Shown: positions 21,236-33,820 of the stretch, piece by piece
Position numbering within the stretch: position 1 is the stretch's first letter
Layout of the letters: each line of letters begins with the position of its first letter
Source of the DNA: Neostapfia colusana
Taxonomy: Eukaryota; Streptophyta; Magnoliopsida; Poales; Poaceae
Direction: 5' to 3'
DNA: 64,000 bases
Assembly: GCA_030760725.1 (NCBI GenBank)
Contig: JASWHV010000012.1
Span: 85,200,968 to 85,264,967, forward strand
Notes under the pieces: model-generated
What the model was told of the DNA's origin: nothing
The model's database searches: none
Seen by the model: the letters and a program-made list of their open reading frames with translations, nothing else
Position numbers and translations under genes: made by a program

Positions 21236-22833
21236 TGTAGGATCGAAGAGCACATGAAAAGCTACCAGAGGGGGGTGAATGGTAGATTAAAACTTTTCGC
21301 AGCGGAAACAACAAAAACCCCTCAGCAAAAAATCAATCGGTTAAAGAAACCGTGTGTGCAAGTGTTTTCAAACGTGTTCAACTGTGACAAATCAAGTAGA
21401 GAGGTAGATAATCAAGTCACGGATCTAATGCAACAACAATCACTTGAAAACACGAAGTAAAACTTGAGATACGATCAAAACATTAAATGAAGATCAATCT
21501 GTTCTACCCGATATAAAACAGATCTGCAACGCTGTAAAGAAACTCATGTATCTCAAAAACTACAGATCCGAAGCTCGTGAAAATTACACAGATGATAGAT
21601 AATTGAGTTGTGAAGACAACCCAAAAAGAATCACGTCAATCGGATCTGTAAAACTTGAGTTATGAACGAAACACCGAAGCAACGTCGGCCTGTCTAGAAA
21701 CTCAGCGAGAAAGACTTGACGAAAAACAAGTCGGACGAACAAGGCACAAAAGCTCCTCAAAACTATAAACTTTATTCAATAGAAATACAAGAGGAACAGC
21801 CCAAAGTTCTCTACCCACGAGAGCTCTGGCCTCCCTTGCTTTTATAGCCAGCCCTCAGGCTAAACAATCCAATCTAGGACTCCTACTCCTAATTGGACTC
21901 GTATCCTAACTTACCATAACTGCTCAGGACTCTCCTATTCGCAGATAGAAGCAATCGTGAGACTTCCAAACACCTTAGGAATGTTCTAAACATTAACAAC
22001 TCAACTTCGTGCCTAGTATGAAATCCTATCATAACCAACTTAAATCTTCCATATTTGAGCCATATTCGACTCAGCCTCAGCCTGAGTACGCAATCCAGCC
22101 GGTTGGACCTTTCCGACCAATTCTTTACGTCCACTTCTCTTCATCACGCCTTGGAACAATGTTGCCACGTCCATGCACTCCTTGCACACGTGCAAACACC
22201 TTCCAATGACGTACACGCAACCTTCATATGCACTACCCTGATCCAAACATGCTGCGCGACCTCCCGATCAACTCAACCACAGCTCCTCCCGAACTTGGTT
22301 GTTGGAACCTCATCTCCTCCCTGAGACTAGTCCAAGGATCCCGTCACCAGCCATGTCTTGAACTCAAGCAACACCTGCACATGAATAAACAACCAATTCT
22401 TCCGAGCACAAGTCCTCGACTTGACTCACGTTAGTTCAAAAACCACAACACCTTACATGAGCACGTCACATAAGTATGTTGCAAACCATATCAAATGATA
22501 ACAGCCATAACCACCAAAACACACCAAAAACTTAGCAAATTAATACTAAGCAAACCTTCCCATAAAGCAAGTTTGAAACATTGCGAGTTAAAAGCAAAAA
22601 CAAGACGCTGTAGTTCTACGAGTTGAACTTCACGGGAGCTCCCTAAAAATAAGCTCCGGACCTCACAGAAGCTCTCCGGACCTTGCGTCGGACCTTGCCA
22701 ACACTTGGCGGACCTAACAAAGAACTTGTCGGACCTTGCCACAGAAGAATGTTTTGGTAATATTCAAAACTTTGAATGTTAATGCTAACTTTTATCCTAA
22801 TTGCCAATGTATTCAGCACACATAGGTCTCACA
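21236..22833 (-). mobile_element. Copia solo LTR
   Basis: A 1,598-bp LTR. In minus orientation it starts TGTGAGACCTATG and ends CGATCCTACA. It is flanked on both sides by the 5-bp repeat gagag (21,231-21,235 and 22,834-22,838). Direct flanking by a TSD with no internal region is the signature of a solo LTR formed by LTR-LTR recombination. Its end matches the truncated LTR of the adjacent Copia, so both belong to one family. Confidence 0.82.
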
Positions 22834-22838
22834 GAGAG

Positions 22839-23894
22839 TAGAGATAGGAATCTAGCAGGCTGGTTGGTACGCGGTTGGTGTCGTGTGCACGAGACTAGGG
22901 CTGGTGGTTAGTGTCTGTAGATTCTAAGTACCGATTCATGTGACTCCGTGAACTAGATTACACCGTGTCACCATAAGAACTGGTATGGGACAGAGTGGCC
23001 AAGTAATTAGATGTATTCCCGATGTAGTGTGAGTGTTTGATAGGTGTGGGGAATGGGAGTCGGCAGGACTACTCTCAGATCCGCAAGGCTCAAGAGGAGG
23101 CCACTGCAGCGGAGGTAAATTGGACTCCAGGATGCCGCAGGGGTGAAATCTCAGTGGGCTCATGCTAGTCGAGATTCCCTTTGTAAAGGACACATCGTGA
23201 TGTTCTGGCCGCACACCATAGGAAGTGTGAAATGTGGCTAGCTACCATGGGCAAAAGGGAGGATTTAGTCCACCTAGCGACATGGGACGGAATCACGACT
23301 TGTGGGTAAAGTGGTACAAACTCTGCAGAGTCAAAATTGTCTAGACAGCCGTGCTCACGGTCAAGAGCGGGCTAGTAACTCTCTCATGATTAGCATGGTT
23401 TGATAGTTGGTTGGTGGTTTGGGATGTTGGTTTGAAGATAGATACAGTTGGACTTGGAGGTACTCGGATACTTGGTTGGGTTGTTGGGATATTCACCTAT
23501 AAGTAGCTTGCTTAATAAGACTAAGGATAGGTTGCTTAGTACTTAAACCCGTGTCTAGCTTTTTTTGTTAAATGTCTGCATGTCATCTATTTCTCACACT
23601 TGCTTAGTACTCTATTTACTCAGGCGTTTTCATTTTTCGTTTATTATAAATGTTGCTCAGTGAAAAGAAGATCAAATGAAGATGGTGTGAAGAAGGTCAC
23701 GTAGCTGCCAATCGATTCGCCTGTGAACGGTCCTACAAGCTTTCCCTCTTCCGCTGCTATTTCGAAACTCATTTAAGGTTTGAATGTTGTTTATATTCGA
23801 TATATAACTGTTTACTACTAATTATTTAAATCGATTCTGACGCACATGTAGATTATAATTCATTTTGCTTTTGTTTGTAAAACTGGGCGTGACA
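22839..23894 (-). mobile_element. Host LTR-element fragment, proximal part with its TGTCACGCCC end
   Basis: On the minus strand it begins TGTCACGCCCAG at 23,894, matching the TGTCACGCCCGG start at 57,381. It then follows 57,381-58,470 throughout: the reverse complement shares blocks such as CGCGTACCAAC...GCTGCTAGATTCCTATCTC and the TAGCTAGCCA/CACACT block. The other end of this copy is not in the window. Confidence 0.85.
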
Positions 23895-24209
23895 TTCAGT
23901 GTGTAGGACTGGCGTGAGAGCATCATCCTCTAGTGGGCATGATAGGACGAGAACTCCATTAGGCGCGGTGCTGTGGTGGAGGTCCCATGCTCTTTGCAAA
24001 CGGATGGGGATAGAAAAGATTCACACCGGGAGGAAGGAAAAAGGTGGAAAGAGAAAAAAAAGGAAGGAAGGATTCAACACGTAAGAAAAAACTGAAAAAG
24101 AAATAAGCCTGACCGTAACAGTATGTTTGTTCCGTTATAAAATAAATGATGTTTAAGACAAAATAAAGTAGTTCAATTTAAATTAACTTAGCTGTCATAA
24201 ACATCATTT
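23895..24209. other. Intergenic, no feature recognised
   Basis: About 300 bp between the transposon nest and the F-box pseudogene. It includes an A/G-rich stretch (24,020-24,075). No coding potential or repeat family was recognised. Confidence 0.5.
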
Positions 24210-25345
24210 ATTTTTAAAATAGAGTGGGTATATGTCCTGCACGGCAATGTCTTCCATTCCACCTCGATCCATGACATCGTGGTCTCATCGAGCCTGAACA
24301 CCCGCGACGGCTCCGCGGCGTTGCGCATGAGTACGGATATCGGCTTCCTTCCCAGCTCAACCAAGTAGCAAAACTCCCTCCCCTCATGGTCGTCGTCGTA
24401 GACTTCCATCTCGGCAGGGACGACTGGTTCTGGTTTGTCTCAAGAGTTTCCAACTGGTTGTATGGTCTTTGCATCCCGGATCCAAGGCACCGATGATGCC
24501 TTTTTTTTTCTCCTGAGGCAGTCGAACTTGCTTCAGAACAAGACCGGATTGTTGAGCGCTATTGGGAACGACGTTTGATTCTCGAAATAATAATCCCGCG
24601 CGCTCGCTCCGAGCGTCCTCTCCATGCCTGCCAACGACCGAGATCGTGGTTGCTATTAACTCCAACGACGACCCGGTCCGGAGGCGTTGGGGTCAACGAG
24701 AACGAGATGCCATTGTAGATGTATCCTCTCTTCAGGCTTGCTAGCTAGATGGTCTATTGATATTCCCCGGTGAATGGATTTACTCATCATCTTTCGTAGC
24801 CAACTGACACAACCACCCAGCCATCTTTGGAGGAGCGGAAGATGAGCCGAAGCCGTTCTTCATCGATTTCGAATGGCTCTACTCGCAGATAGGGATGGTA
24901 ATTGGGCTCGGCCCGCGGGCTATTTCACAATTTATTTCGGTCTTTACTGAATATTAGTTCAAAAATAAATATAAATTTAACCTGATGCTAATCCGAGCTG
25001 GACAATAAAATTTTTAGTTTATTTTATTGGTCCCTTTACCAGCGCTACTCGCAGTGTGTACTCCTCGCGTCGTAGAGGGTCAAACATCTTCGGCTCTTTG
25101 CACCTGCCGTCTTGCTTTAAGCAGTACATAAGCCAGGGGTCAAACCGTTGCTTGCTCGAGCTTGTTGCCTTGTTGGGAACCTTTCTCCATGACTTGCAAA
25201 CTGCTGAAAACCGTATACGATCGACCAAGAACGGGTTGGAAATAACCAAACTCTAGCAATTCTTTTGGAAGGTCATTCCATGGCGCCAAAGAGGTTTCTT
25301 GCATCTCCTCAGCGTGCGTGTCAAGATCATGTGGCAGATCACTAA
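24210..25345 (-). pseudogene. F-box/DUF295-type protein pseudogene
   Basis: Translated in pieces on the minus strand, it shows a degenerate F-box (WNDLPKELLE, then after a frameshift VISNPFLVDRIRFSAVCKSWRKVP). The start of the DUF295 region follows (PWLMYCLKQDGRCKEPKMFDPLRREEYTLRV), then SSKDGWVVVS, NPFTGE, FWSKFDCL and GREFCYLVELGRKPISVLMRNAAEPSRVFRLDETTMSWIEV. Stops and frameshifts separate these blocks and no intact frame remains. Intact relatives are about 350-400 aa F-box proteins that act as substrate adaptors in SCF ubiquitin ligases. Confidence 0.78.
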
Positions 25346-27169
25346 CCTGTCAGCGCGAGAGAAGTACAACAAAAATAACCATTTTTCTACTATATGTTGA
25401 CAAAAGGAAAAGATGAGATCACAGGACCGAAAGACAAGGCATTGTTAGAAGATGAACAGGCAAAGCTAACTGTTGTATTGCAGTTGCTTGTGCGATACAA
25501 CTACACATCAATATTGACACGCGATTTAGTAATTAGTTACCATAGATTGGTATTGTGGCTTCTCAGAAACTAGCAAAAAATAGATAAAGAAAGCTTTTTA
25601 TTTCGAGGTGAAATAACGTTCTGCCCTCTGCACAACGAAGGTACATCTAGCCTTTACATGATAAACACCAAGGTGAGACAATACAAATCAGCCTTAGAAC
25701 CCCTAAAAACAATGAAAATTCCATCATCTATCTCAGCACTTCCAAAATCCTTTGGTGTCGATCAATTATCACTATTAATTGTTGCAGCCATACCTTCATC
25801 CTCAGAAGTCAGAAAGACACAAATCATTGAGAATTTTTCTCAGTCATCTAAGGAATTCCTGTGCACATGGCTGATATAGGTAAACAGGTAGTGCGTTTGT
25901 CAATAAAGTATTGTACGAGTATCAATACTCTGAATGGTCAGGTTGTTGAGCATAAAAACGACACTACTGACACTAGAGTTTTGGAGTATGGATCGGTGTT
26001 TCTACCCTCCCAGGTTGAGTTAGTTGGTTCTGCTTCCAATGGTAGCGTTGGCAAACCCTGTTGGAGTCAACGTTAGTGAACTCTTACTTTCACGGGGCTC
26101 TCTTGATGGCACCCCGCACCAGGCATGGAGACAACAGAAAGAGGTCACGCCATTGCGATCCGCTCTTGGCAGTCTATTCACGTTATATTATTGAACTAGT
26201 ATTGTCGAAACTAGTGAACAGTATACAAAATTAATAGAAGTGTGTAACACATATTGTTCTCCCACTTGTGTATATGGTGAGCATCTCCTACCGGTGCCCA
26301 CTCTCCTGGCAACGCGTTTAGCACACAGCTACTTACAGGAAAGCAAGGTTGCCTTTTCTGTGTGCTTTGCGGGTTCCACGTAAAACGTGGTGCGGACACC
26401 CGCATGCATGCACATGCATCCAGCGAGCTGTAGGGCGGGCCGGCCGGGCACACACGGCTACCACGCCAGATAAAGCTCGACGACGCACTCGCCTCGTATC
26501 CGTTGCTTCCTGCCGAAGGATCGATGGAAACCACCGGACGCAGCAGGCCCCAAACGATTGCGGCAGGAAGTTGAGAGCACGTGAGCGTGAAAGGAACGTG
26601 CAGTGCCTCAAAGACGCGGTACGGAACGAACAGCGTTCGCGTTCACGCGTACCACAGGCTCCTGATATCTGCTGCCTCTTTAACTGCTGAACAATTCCTC
26701 ACGAGAAGAACTGCGGAACACGGGGAGAGATATTTTGTGACACGGGATGGGAGCAATGAATCTGGGCTGGTGGTGCCGGTGTGGCTGCAAAGTCGTACTG
26801 CCAGTGTGAACAATCGGATGTGGCAGCTCTTTTTTTTCTGCAGTTTTGGGCACTGTGTGTCTGAACTTCTTACCGGTGATGGAAACGTAGTATAGTAAAC
26901 CATGTCTGTTAACGGAAATGACACTAATAGGCTCGGAAGCAAGCAACCTAGATCCTTTCTGTGTTCACTTTTATTTTATTTAAAAGCAGTTGATTTTTAA
27001 AGTTATGTTTGACCAGTCATTTTATTTAAAAGTAATAAATATCACATATTATTTATAAAATATCTAAATCGTGAATTATAATTTTATATAATTAAATTAT
27101 TTTTTAAAATAAGATAAATAATAAAGAATGTTAGACGTTAACGGTGGCAAATAAAAATAAACAGAATGG

Positions 27170-27242
27170 CACACCTGAAAAGCACATGTAACAAATGCCA
27201 GACATATGACACGCCTGAAAAGCACCTGTAACAAATGCCAGG
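27170..27242 (+). repeat. Two-copy direct repeat of about 32 bp
   Basis: The block CCTGAAAAGCACATGTAACA, continuing AATGCCAG, occurs at 27,170-27,201 and again at 27,209-27,242 with two or three differences, separated by a few bases. It lies about 350 bp upstream of the PME start codon. Confidence 0.8.
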
Positions 27243-27431
27243 CAAGCTTCCAAAGCGTCTCTTGTGGGAGTAATTCCGGTTGCTGTCGTTACACCTGTTC
27301 AGCAACACGCACACCGGTTTGGGACACTCAGTTTCAGTGCAGCACACACTTGACAGGTTGTCCAAACTCGAGTGACCGCCATGTTCTTTACTTGGGCTGA
27401 CCCTGACCCGTCGGTCAGGCCATCACCGTCT

Positions 27432-27458
27432 CCCCCCCCCCCCCCCCCCCCCCCCCCC
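27432..27458 (+). repeat. Poly-C homopolymer (27 C)
   Basis: An uninterrupted run of 27 C about 125 bp upstream of the PME start codon. The length may partly be a sequencing artefact. Confidence 0.85.
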
Positions 27459-27506
27459 TAGTTAGCCGTTCGATTCGATTAGGGCGAAAAGCGCGGGTAA
27501 ACACTT

Positions 27507-27513
27507 CTATAAA
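27507..27513 (+). promoter_or_regulatory. Putative TATA box of the first PME gene
   Basis: CTATAAA lies 70-76 bp upstream of the ATG at 27,583, giving an expected transcription start near 27,540 and a short 5' leader. The position is plausible; there is no experimental support. Confidence 0.55.
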
Positions 27514-27582
27514 CCCGTCGGTGTCCACAGCCCCAAGCAGAACACCCGCACGCGGTCACTCGATAGCTAGTGCGAGCGTGTC

Positions 27583-30500
27583 ATGGCGCCAGCGTCTCTA
27601 AGCGCCAATGCTCCGCTCCTCCTCGTCCTCTCGCTGCTGCTCCTCGTCCTGACCAACGCGCACCCCGTGACACCAGCGCCGACGACGCCGCAGCCGGCGC
27701 CTGCGGCGAAGGCAGGGGTGGCCGGTGCCATCTCGCCCGGGCTCGTCTCCACGCTGCGCGAGACGCTGGACACGATCAAGAACGTGGCGTCCATCATCTC
27801 GTCGTTCCCCATCGGCGGCATCCTGGGAGGTAGCGACCTCCGCCTCTCCTCCGCCGTCGCCGACTGCCTCGACCTCCTCGACCTGTCGTCTGACGAGCTG
27901 TCCTGGTCCATGTCCACCACCTCGTCCCACCCGGCCAGCAGGGTCGAGGCGGTCGGAGGCCGGCTCGGGACTGGAGACGCCGGCTCCGACCTCCGGTCGT
28001 GGCTGAGCGGCGCGCTCGGGAACCAGGACACGTGCAAGGAGGGCCTCGACGAGACCGGCTCCTTGCTCGGCTCGCTCGTCGCCACAGGGCTCCAGGCCGT
28101 CACGTCGCTCCTGTCCGACGGCCTCGGCCAGGTCGCCGCCGGCGAAGCCGCGATCAGCGGCCGGCGCGGCCTCGCCGAGGGTGACGCCGCCCCGCGCTGG
28201 CTGCGCGCCAGGGACCGGCGGCTGCTGCAGATGCCGGTGGGACCGGGCGGGCTGCCGGTGGACGCGGTGGTGGCCAAGGACGGGAGCGGGAACTTCACGA
28301 CGGTGAGCGCGGCGGTGGAGGCGGCTCCCGCGCAGAGCGCGGCGCGGTACGTGATCTACGTGAAGAAGGGGGTGTACAAGGAGACGGTGTTGGTGAAGAA
28401 GAACAAGTGGAACCTGGTGCTGGTCGGCGACGGCGTGGGCGCCACCGTCATCACCGGCCACCGGAACTACGTCGACGGGTACACCACGTATCGCACCGCC
28501 ACCGTCGGTGAGTCCCCTACTCTGCTGTCCCCTGCGTTCTGCTACTAGTTCGTTGACCGGTCAAATTTCGAGTTCTCGACCATGCCCGGCCGAGTCGGTT
28601 CGAACGAGCTCGTCAAGCTAGGCTTGATAGCGGCTTATTAGTTTCAGCCGTTTGATCGACATCCAGAGTTAGAGCTGCTAACTAACGGCCGTCTGATCCG
28701 ATCGTAGGTGCGTCGTAGGAGTAGCATCCCATCCCGGTATGATACTGTGATCCATGAGATGGTCTAATGGTGTCTAGTGTTAGCTACACACCTTACACTA
28801 GCGATGGTTTGCTAAGCTAATAAGGTCCCAGACACCTGCCATAACCCTCCTTAGCGCCTTCGACGAGACGTGCATGTGACCCGTACGTCGTCAGACGGTC
28901 AGTGTGTCATCATTGGGCTGCAGACGGAGACTACGCCGCGGTGCATGTCTCACAGCCGCGACGGTACTCCGTACTCGTGGTGCCATCGCGTAGATTCCAA
29001 GATCACACCAGCTCAGGGAAGTCGGTGCCAACCGAGGATACCGAGCATGGACAAGCCCGGCACGTTTGCCGTGTCAGCCAGCCGCGTGCAGTAGCAGTGG
29101 CATAGATAGCAGAACCTGATCCGGTGTCACGTTAACTATGACGGTCCCCTGACACCGTCCGTGTCTTGAAACAGATAGGAGTGCACCGTTCCTGTGCCCT
29201 TAGCTAGAAGAAGCTAGCCTGCCCCCTCCATCAAGAATTCAAGATGTATCGTACATGTACCGGCTGATAGCGAGTATTCACGCGAATGAATGCCGCGTAT
29301 TTAGTGATAACAACGGTTATATATAGACCCGATTTAGGATATCGTTCGTAGTTGATTTATAAAACATGATTAAAAGATAAAACGCCGGCGTACAAGACCA
29401 TGAGACGAACTTCGGAAATGATATAATGTAATTCTAACATGAGGCGGCAATATTCCTGGCCTTGTGCCTACCGTCATATCCAGGACTTAAATACGGAACG
29501 TGCAGCATTAACGCTGGTTCTGGTGGTCGCTTGCCATTCGGCGTCGAGCCATAAATGAACTCGCCGGCCCTCCTCGCTGGCTGCTCCGGAGCCCGAACGG
29601 TGGTCAAGTCAAGAGCTAGTGCACCGGCGTGAGCGGTTTTGCTGCGGCGCGGCCACGAGGCCATTTGCTACGGGCCCCACGCGACGCGACTGGTCGTGCC
29701 GTGAACTAATTAATCTAGAGGACGTGGGAAGGGCGCCGGCGTTCCGGCGTCCTTGTTACGAGTCGCGGATGGGCTCACGGCTCTCTCGCCGACACAACAA
29801 TGATTCGACGGAGGAGGACAGCCGATGCTGTTCAGGATGCCGTGTACCTTTCTTTCTCTTTCGTGGGCGTCCAGGCGTCCTGCGGACTGGCATGTGCTTC
29901 CGCTTGGCCATTGGCCTTCCTTTCTAATCTCGGACCCTGCCTGGTCAAGTGTCGGCCGGATTTGCTCATGAATCGGCGAACAGCTTTAGCTACTGCATCT
30001 CGCTCATCAACTGCGGCGAAACTTACCATCGTCAGTAGGAAACTCCGCTACCACCGCAGCCAAATTATATGCTTAAATCTTAGATAAGTGTAGGGCGAGA
30101 CTGTTAGTTAGCTATTGCACTCCGCTACGACCGAACTGATTAAGGTCATTGTCAGAATGACATGTGGGCCCCCCGTTCCCCTGTCACTCTAGGACAGCAG
30201 AACAAGTGCCGATCACATGCATGCGCGGACACAGTCCTGCACCTCTCGAACTTGAAGGGTCGGATCCAAATATCCACTTGGATGCAGCGAGACCGAGCTA
30301 GTAGTACATGCTTTGCGGTACGGGTAACCGCGCTAGTAATAATAATCTGACGAGTATCTGACGCGACCCACGTTCCGTGTTGCAGCCGTGAACGGCAAGG
30401 GCTTCATCGCGCGGGACATGACGTTCGCGAACACGGCTGGGCCGGCGAAGCACCAGGCGGTGGCGCTGCGCAGCGACTCGGACCTCTCCGTCTTCTACCG

Positions 30501-31098
30501 CTGCGCCTTCGAGGGGTACCAGGACACGCTCTACGCGCACTCACTCCGCCAGTTCTACCGCGACTGCCGCGTCTCCGGCACCGTCGACTTCGTCTTCGGC
30601 AACGCCGCCGCCGTGTTCCAGAACTGCACGCTCCTGGCGCGGCTGCCGCTCCCGGACCAGAAGAACTCCGTCACCGCGCAGGGCAGGATCGACGCCAACA
30701 TGACCACCGGCTTCGCCTTCCAGTCCTGCAACGTCTCCGCCGACGAAGACCTCCTCCTGGCGTCCTCCGGCGGCAACCGGACGGCCACGCAGACGTATCT
30801 CGGCCGGCCTTGGAAGCAGTACTCGCGGGTGGTGTTCATGCAGTCGTACATCGGCGGCGTGGTGCGACCCGAGGGGTGGCTCGCGTGGGACGGCGACTTC
30901 GCGCTCGACACGCTCTACTACGGGGAGTACATGAACACCGGCCCCGGCGCCGGCGTCGCCGGCCGGATCGGGTGGCCGGGGTTCCACGTGATGACCAGCC
31001 CCGCGGAGGCCGGCAACTTCACCGTGGCGCAGTTCATCAAGGGCAACATGTGGCTGCCAACCACCGGTGTCAAGTTCACCGCCGGGCTCACGTCTTGA
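27583..31098 (+). CDS. Pectin methylesterase with PMEI-like pro-domain (type I PME), two exons
   Basis: Exons 27,583-28,507 and 30,386-31,098 join in phase (codon G|CC) to give 545 aa. The N-terminal signal peptide is hydrophobic (LLLVLSLLLLVL). A PMEI-like pro-domain follows (about residues 45-200, CLDLLD and QDTCKEGL), then the processing motif DRRLLQ and the pectinesterase domain (VVAKDGSGNFTTV onward). Catalytic-site motifs are present: HQAVALR (Gln332), YQDTLYAHSLRQFY (Gln354, Asp355), GTVDFVFGN (Asp376) and LGRPWKQYSR. The enzyme removes methyl groups from cell-wall homogalacturonan; the pro-domain is normally cleaved at the RRLL motif before secretion. ATG 27,583 is the first in frame and directly precedes the signal peptide. 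It converges on the second PME gene at 31,788-33,820. Confidence 0.95.
28508..30385 (+). other. Intron of the first PME gene
   Basis: 1,878 bp bounded by GTGAGT and TTGCAG. It falls between TYRTATV and AVNGKGF, a position where plant PME genes are often interrupted. No transposon with clear ends was recognised inside. Confidence 0.9.
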
Positions 31099-31787
31099 GC
31101 CCGTGTCTTGGTGCGTGCTGCCTAGATCTAGTAGTGCTGTCAGACCAAACCAAACAATACTATATGTGGATCAGTGGTTTCTTCAAAAAAAATGTGTGGA
31201 TAAGTGGATGGAAAATGTTAAGAAAGAAACGGTGGCTCAATTTGTTGTTCGATGGGGTTTTCTGAACACCCCACCAGACTGGAAATGGAGTAGATTCAAT
31301 TCTATGTGCTTGTTTGCGCTCTATTTTATTCAGAGAACAGGGGAGCTAGGATCGATACTTGAACTTCACCTACTGTTCTCATCTACAACTACTTTGAACA
31401 GCGCGCCTTTCAGTTCTTCATGACGTCATTACTGCGTAGATCGTCTCCATTGTATATCACAAGCTATCCCACAACACCTACAAATCATCTATCCTGTTTT
31501 CAAAAATGCATACTTTCTGCAGCTTAGCCTGGTATACGAATCTGATACAAATACAGCTCCAAATAATTAGTTCATATGAGTGAATCAGTACAAAGCCATA
31601 CAGTGTACATGGGACATGGTCAGTAATTCAGATCATCAAGCACCTACCACACGAACAGGTCCGCAACTTGGCAACCGACCGTGCATCTCACCCATCGGAC
31701 CATCTCCTCTGCTTCCCGTCACCGTCGCGTGATCCTCTGGTCTCCTCGAAAAATCAGGCACATGAGCCGCCATGATAATGTATGTTG
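31099..31787. other. Short convergent intergenic region between the two PME genes
   Basis: Only 689 bp separate the two stop codons, so both 3' UTRs must lie here and may overlap. No canonical AATAAA was identified with confidence. Confidence 0.6.
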
Positions 31788-33820
31788 TCACGCCCAGAAA
31801 CCGTACTTGACCGGCGTTCCGGTGGGCTTGATCCACGGCTCAGCCTGCAAGAAGCTCTGCACGGTGAACTTGGCGGCCTCCTCCTTGCTGATCACCTTCT
31901 TGTACCCCGGCCAGTCGACGCGCCCCGCCGTGTCGGCGCCGGGCCCCCGGTTCGCGTACTCGGCGTACCACAGCGTCTTGAGCCCGAAGTCGCCGTTCCA
32001 CGGCAGGTACCCGGCCCTGTCGATGAACCCCGGGATCTCGGACTCCATGATGAGCGTGCGCGAGTACTCGCGCCACGGGCGGGCGAGGTAGCTGCAGATG
32101 GCCGGCCGCGACGCGTCCTTGAGTGCTGACTCCGCGGCGAAGCGGCAGCTCTGGAACACGAACCCCGTAGTCTCGCGGCCGTCAGCGCGGCCCTGCGCCG
32201 TGGCGATGTCCTGCTGGCTGTCCATCGGGCGGCGGAGCACGAGGATGCAGTTCTGGAACACGGCCGCCGCGTCGCCGAACACGAAGTCGATTGTCCCGGA
32301 GATGACGCAATTGCGGTAGAACTGCGATTTGGAGTGCGCGTACAGCGTGTCCTGGTACGCGTCCATCCGGCAGTTGAGGAAGATAGACCTGTCCGATTGC
32401 ACCAGCAGCGCCACCGCCTGGTGCTTCGCCGCGCCGGCCGTGTTGCGGAACCCCAGCGCGATGGCCATGAAGCCGTCGCCCAGCGCATCTACATCCGTGC
32501 AGGATGCGTTGTCTGTTAAATTGAGAAGGCCACGAGTACAGAAGCGATCCGAAACGGTGGCGCGGAGTTCTTACTGAAGGTGGCGGTCTTGAAGGTGGTG
32601 AGGCCGTCGGCGAAGTTCCTTCTGCCGGTGATGATCGTCTTCTTGGCGCCGTCGCCGTACATGGTCACGTTCGCCATCTCCTTGGCGATGGTCACGTACT
32701 CCTCGTACACTCCCTCCTTCACGTAGATGACGTACCTGTCCCGCGCCAAACAGCAGAAACGTCATCATCTGCATCGCGCTCAACCCGTCAACCGTAACTT
32801 TTCGTATGCAGATGGTTCTCTGTGAGAAACGAACACGCACCTCCCGGTGTACTTCTTGGGCATGGCGTTGAGCGCGTCGTTGATGGTCTTGAACTGACCG
32901 CTGCCGTCCTTGGCCACCACCACGTTGGGCTTGGGAGCGTTCTGGAACCCCTTGAGGTTCCTCTCCTTCCTGTGCAACGGTGGGTCGCCCCCAAGCGTGT
33001 GGTTCACCATCGGCTGGTCCTTAATGTCCTCCCGCAAGGCCGTGGCGTTGTGCGCCAGCAGCCTCCGGTGGCTGGCCGCCGCCGCGACGCCGAGCGTTGA
33101 CAGGAACGTCGAGGCCTTCTCGATGATGGCCAGCGCGTTGCTGGTCAGCTCCTTGCCGGACTCCATGGCGCCCGTCATCTTCGCCTTGATGTCCCCGTCG
33201 GGGAACCCGTCGATGCACGTTTCCAGGTGCGCGATCACCGCGCTCAGCCACACCCGGAGCTGGTGGCCGCCTTTGGTCAGCCCGTCCGCGCCGCCGCCGG
33301 CGTCGATGCCCTCGAGCGTCCGCGCGAGGTCGTCCTTGGCGTGCCCGTAGATCTCCTTGCAGTCCGCGACGGCTGCCTTCACGCGGGGGTCGTCGCTGAC
33401 GACCAGCCCCGACCTGTCGAACGCGCTCGCGATGGCGTCCCCGATCGCCGCCACGGAAGCGCGGATGAGGTCCTTGGGCGACGACGACGCGCTGGCGTTC
33501 GCGGACTTGGCCAGGCTCTTCTCGCAGGCGTCACGGAAGTCGGTCTGCGCGCACATCACCTTGATGCTCTTGGACACGCTGATCAGGTTCGAACCTGAGC
33601 CGCCGCCGGACGCGGAAGGCGAGGAGGAGGAGGACGACGACGAGCCGTCGTTGTCTTGGGTGCTAGCGTTGTACGCGACGGCAGCGCCGCCCATGACAAT
33701 GAGGATCAGCACGATGGACGCGCCGCCGGTGGCGACCATGACGCGCCTGCGCTGCTGCCTCTGCCTCTCGATGCGGCGCCGCTCCGTGAGCGGACCGAAG
33801 TCCGAGAAGGCCGTCGACAT
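31788..33820 (-). CDS. Pectin methylesterase with PMEI-like pro-domain and N-terminal membrane anchor, three exons
   Basis: Minus-strand exons 33,820-32,841, 32,735-32,575 and 32,488-31,788 total 1,842 nt, in frame, for 613 aa. Basic residues (RRRIERQRQQRRR) precede a single hydrophobic segment (about residues 30-50), a signal anchor. Ser-rich linker, PMEI-like domain (MCAQTDFRDACEKSL ... HLETCIDGF), RRLL motif (SHRRLLAHN) and the catalytic domain follow, with motifs HQAVALL, YQDTLYAHSKSQFYRN, GTIDFVFGD and LARPWREYSR (Ala where many members have Gly). The exon 3 acceptor at 32,489/32,488 was chosen over one about 25 bp upstream because it gives the family-like join TATFNALGDGFMA. It has the same role as its neighbour. 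The 5' leader contains a GA-rich run near 33,845-33,870. Confidence 0.92.

Larger units (their letters stand above)
25346..27506. other. Intergenic and upstream region of the first PME gene
   Basis: No gene was recognised. Open frames are short and lack family motifs. An AT-rich stretch at about 26,970-27,135 looks like a degraded MITE or matrix-like DNA but has no clear terminal repeats. It also contains the direct repeat at 27,170-27,242 and a poly-C tract at 27,432-27,458. Confidence 0.5.

Noticed and set aside
27567..28461. Long minus-strand open frames opposite PME exon 1
   Set aside because: High GC at third positions leaves antisense frames open. The plus-strand PME motifs and splice sites explain the region.
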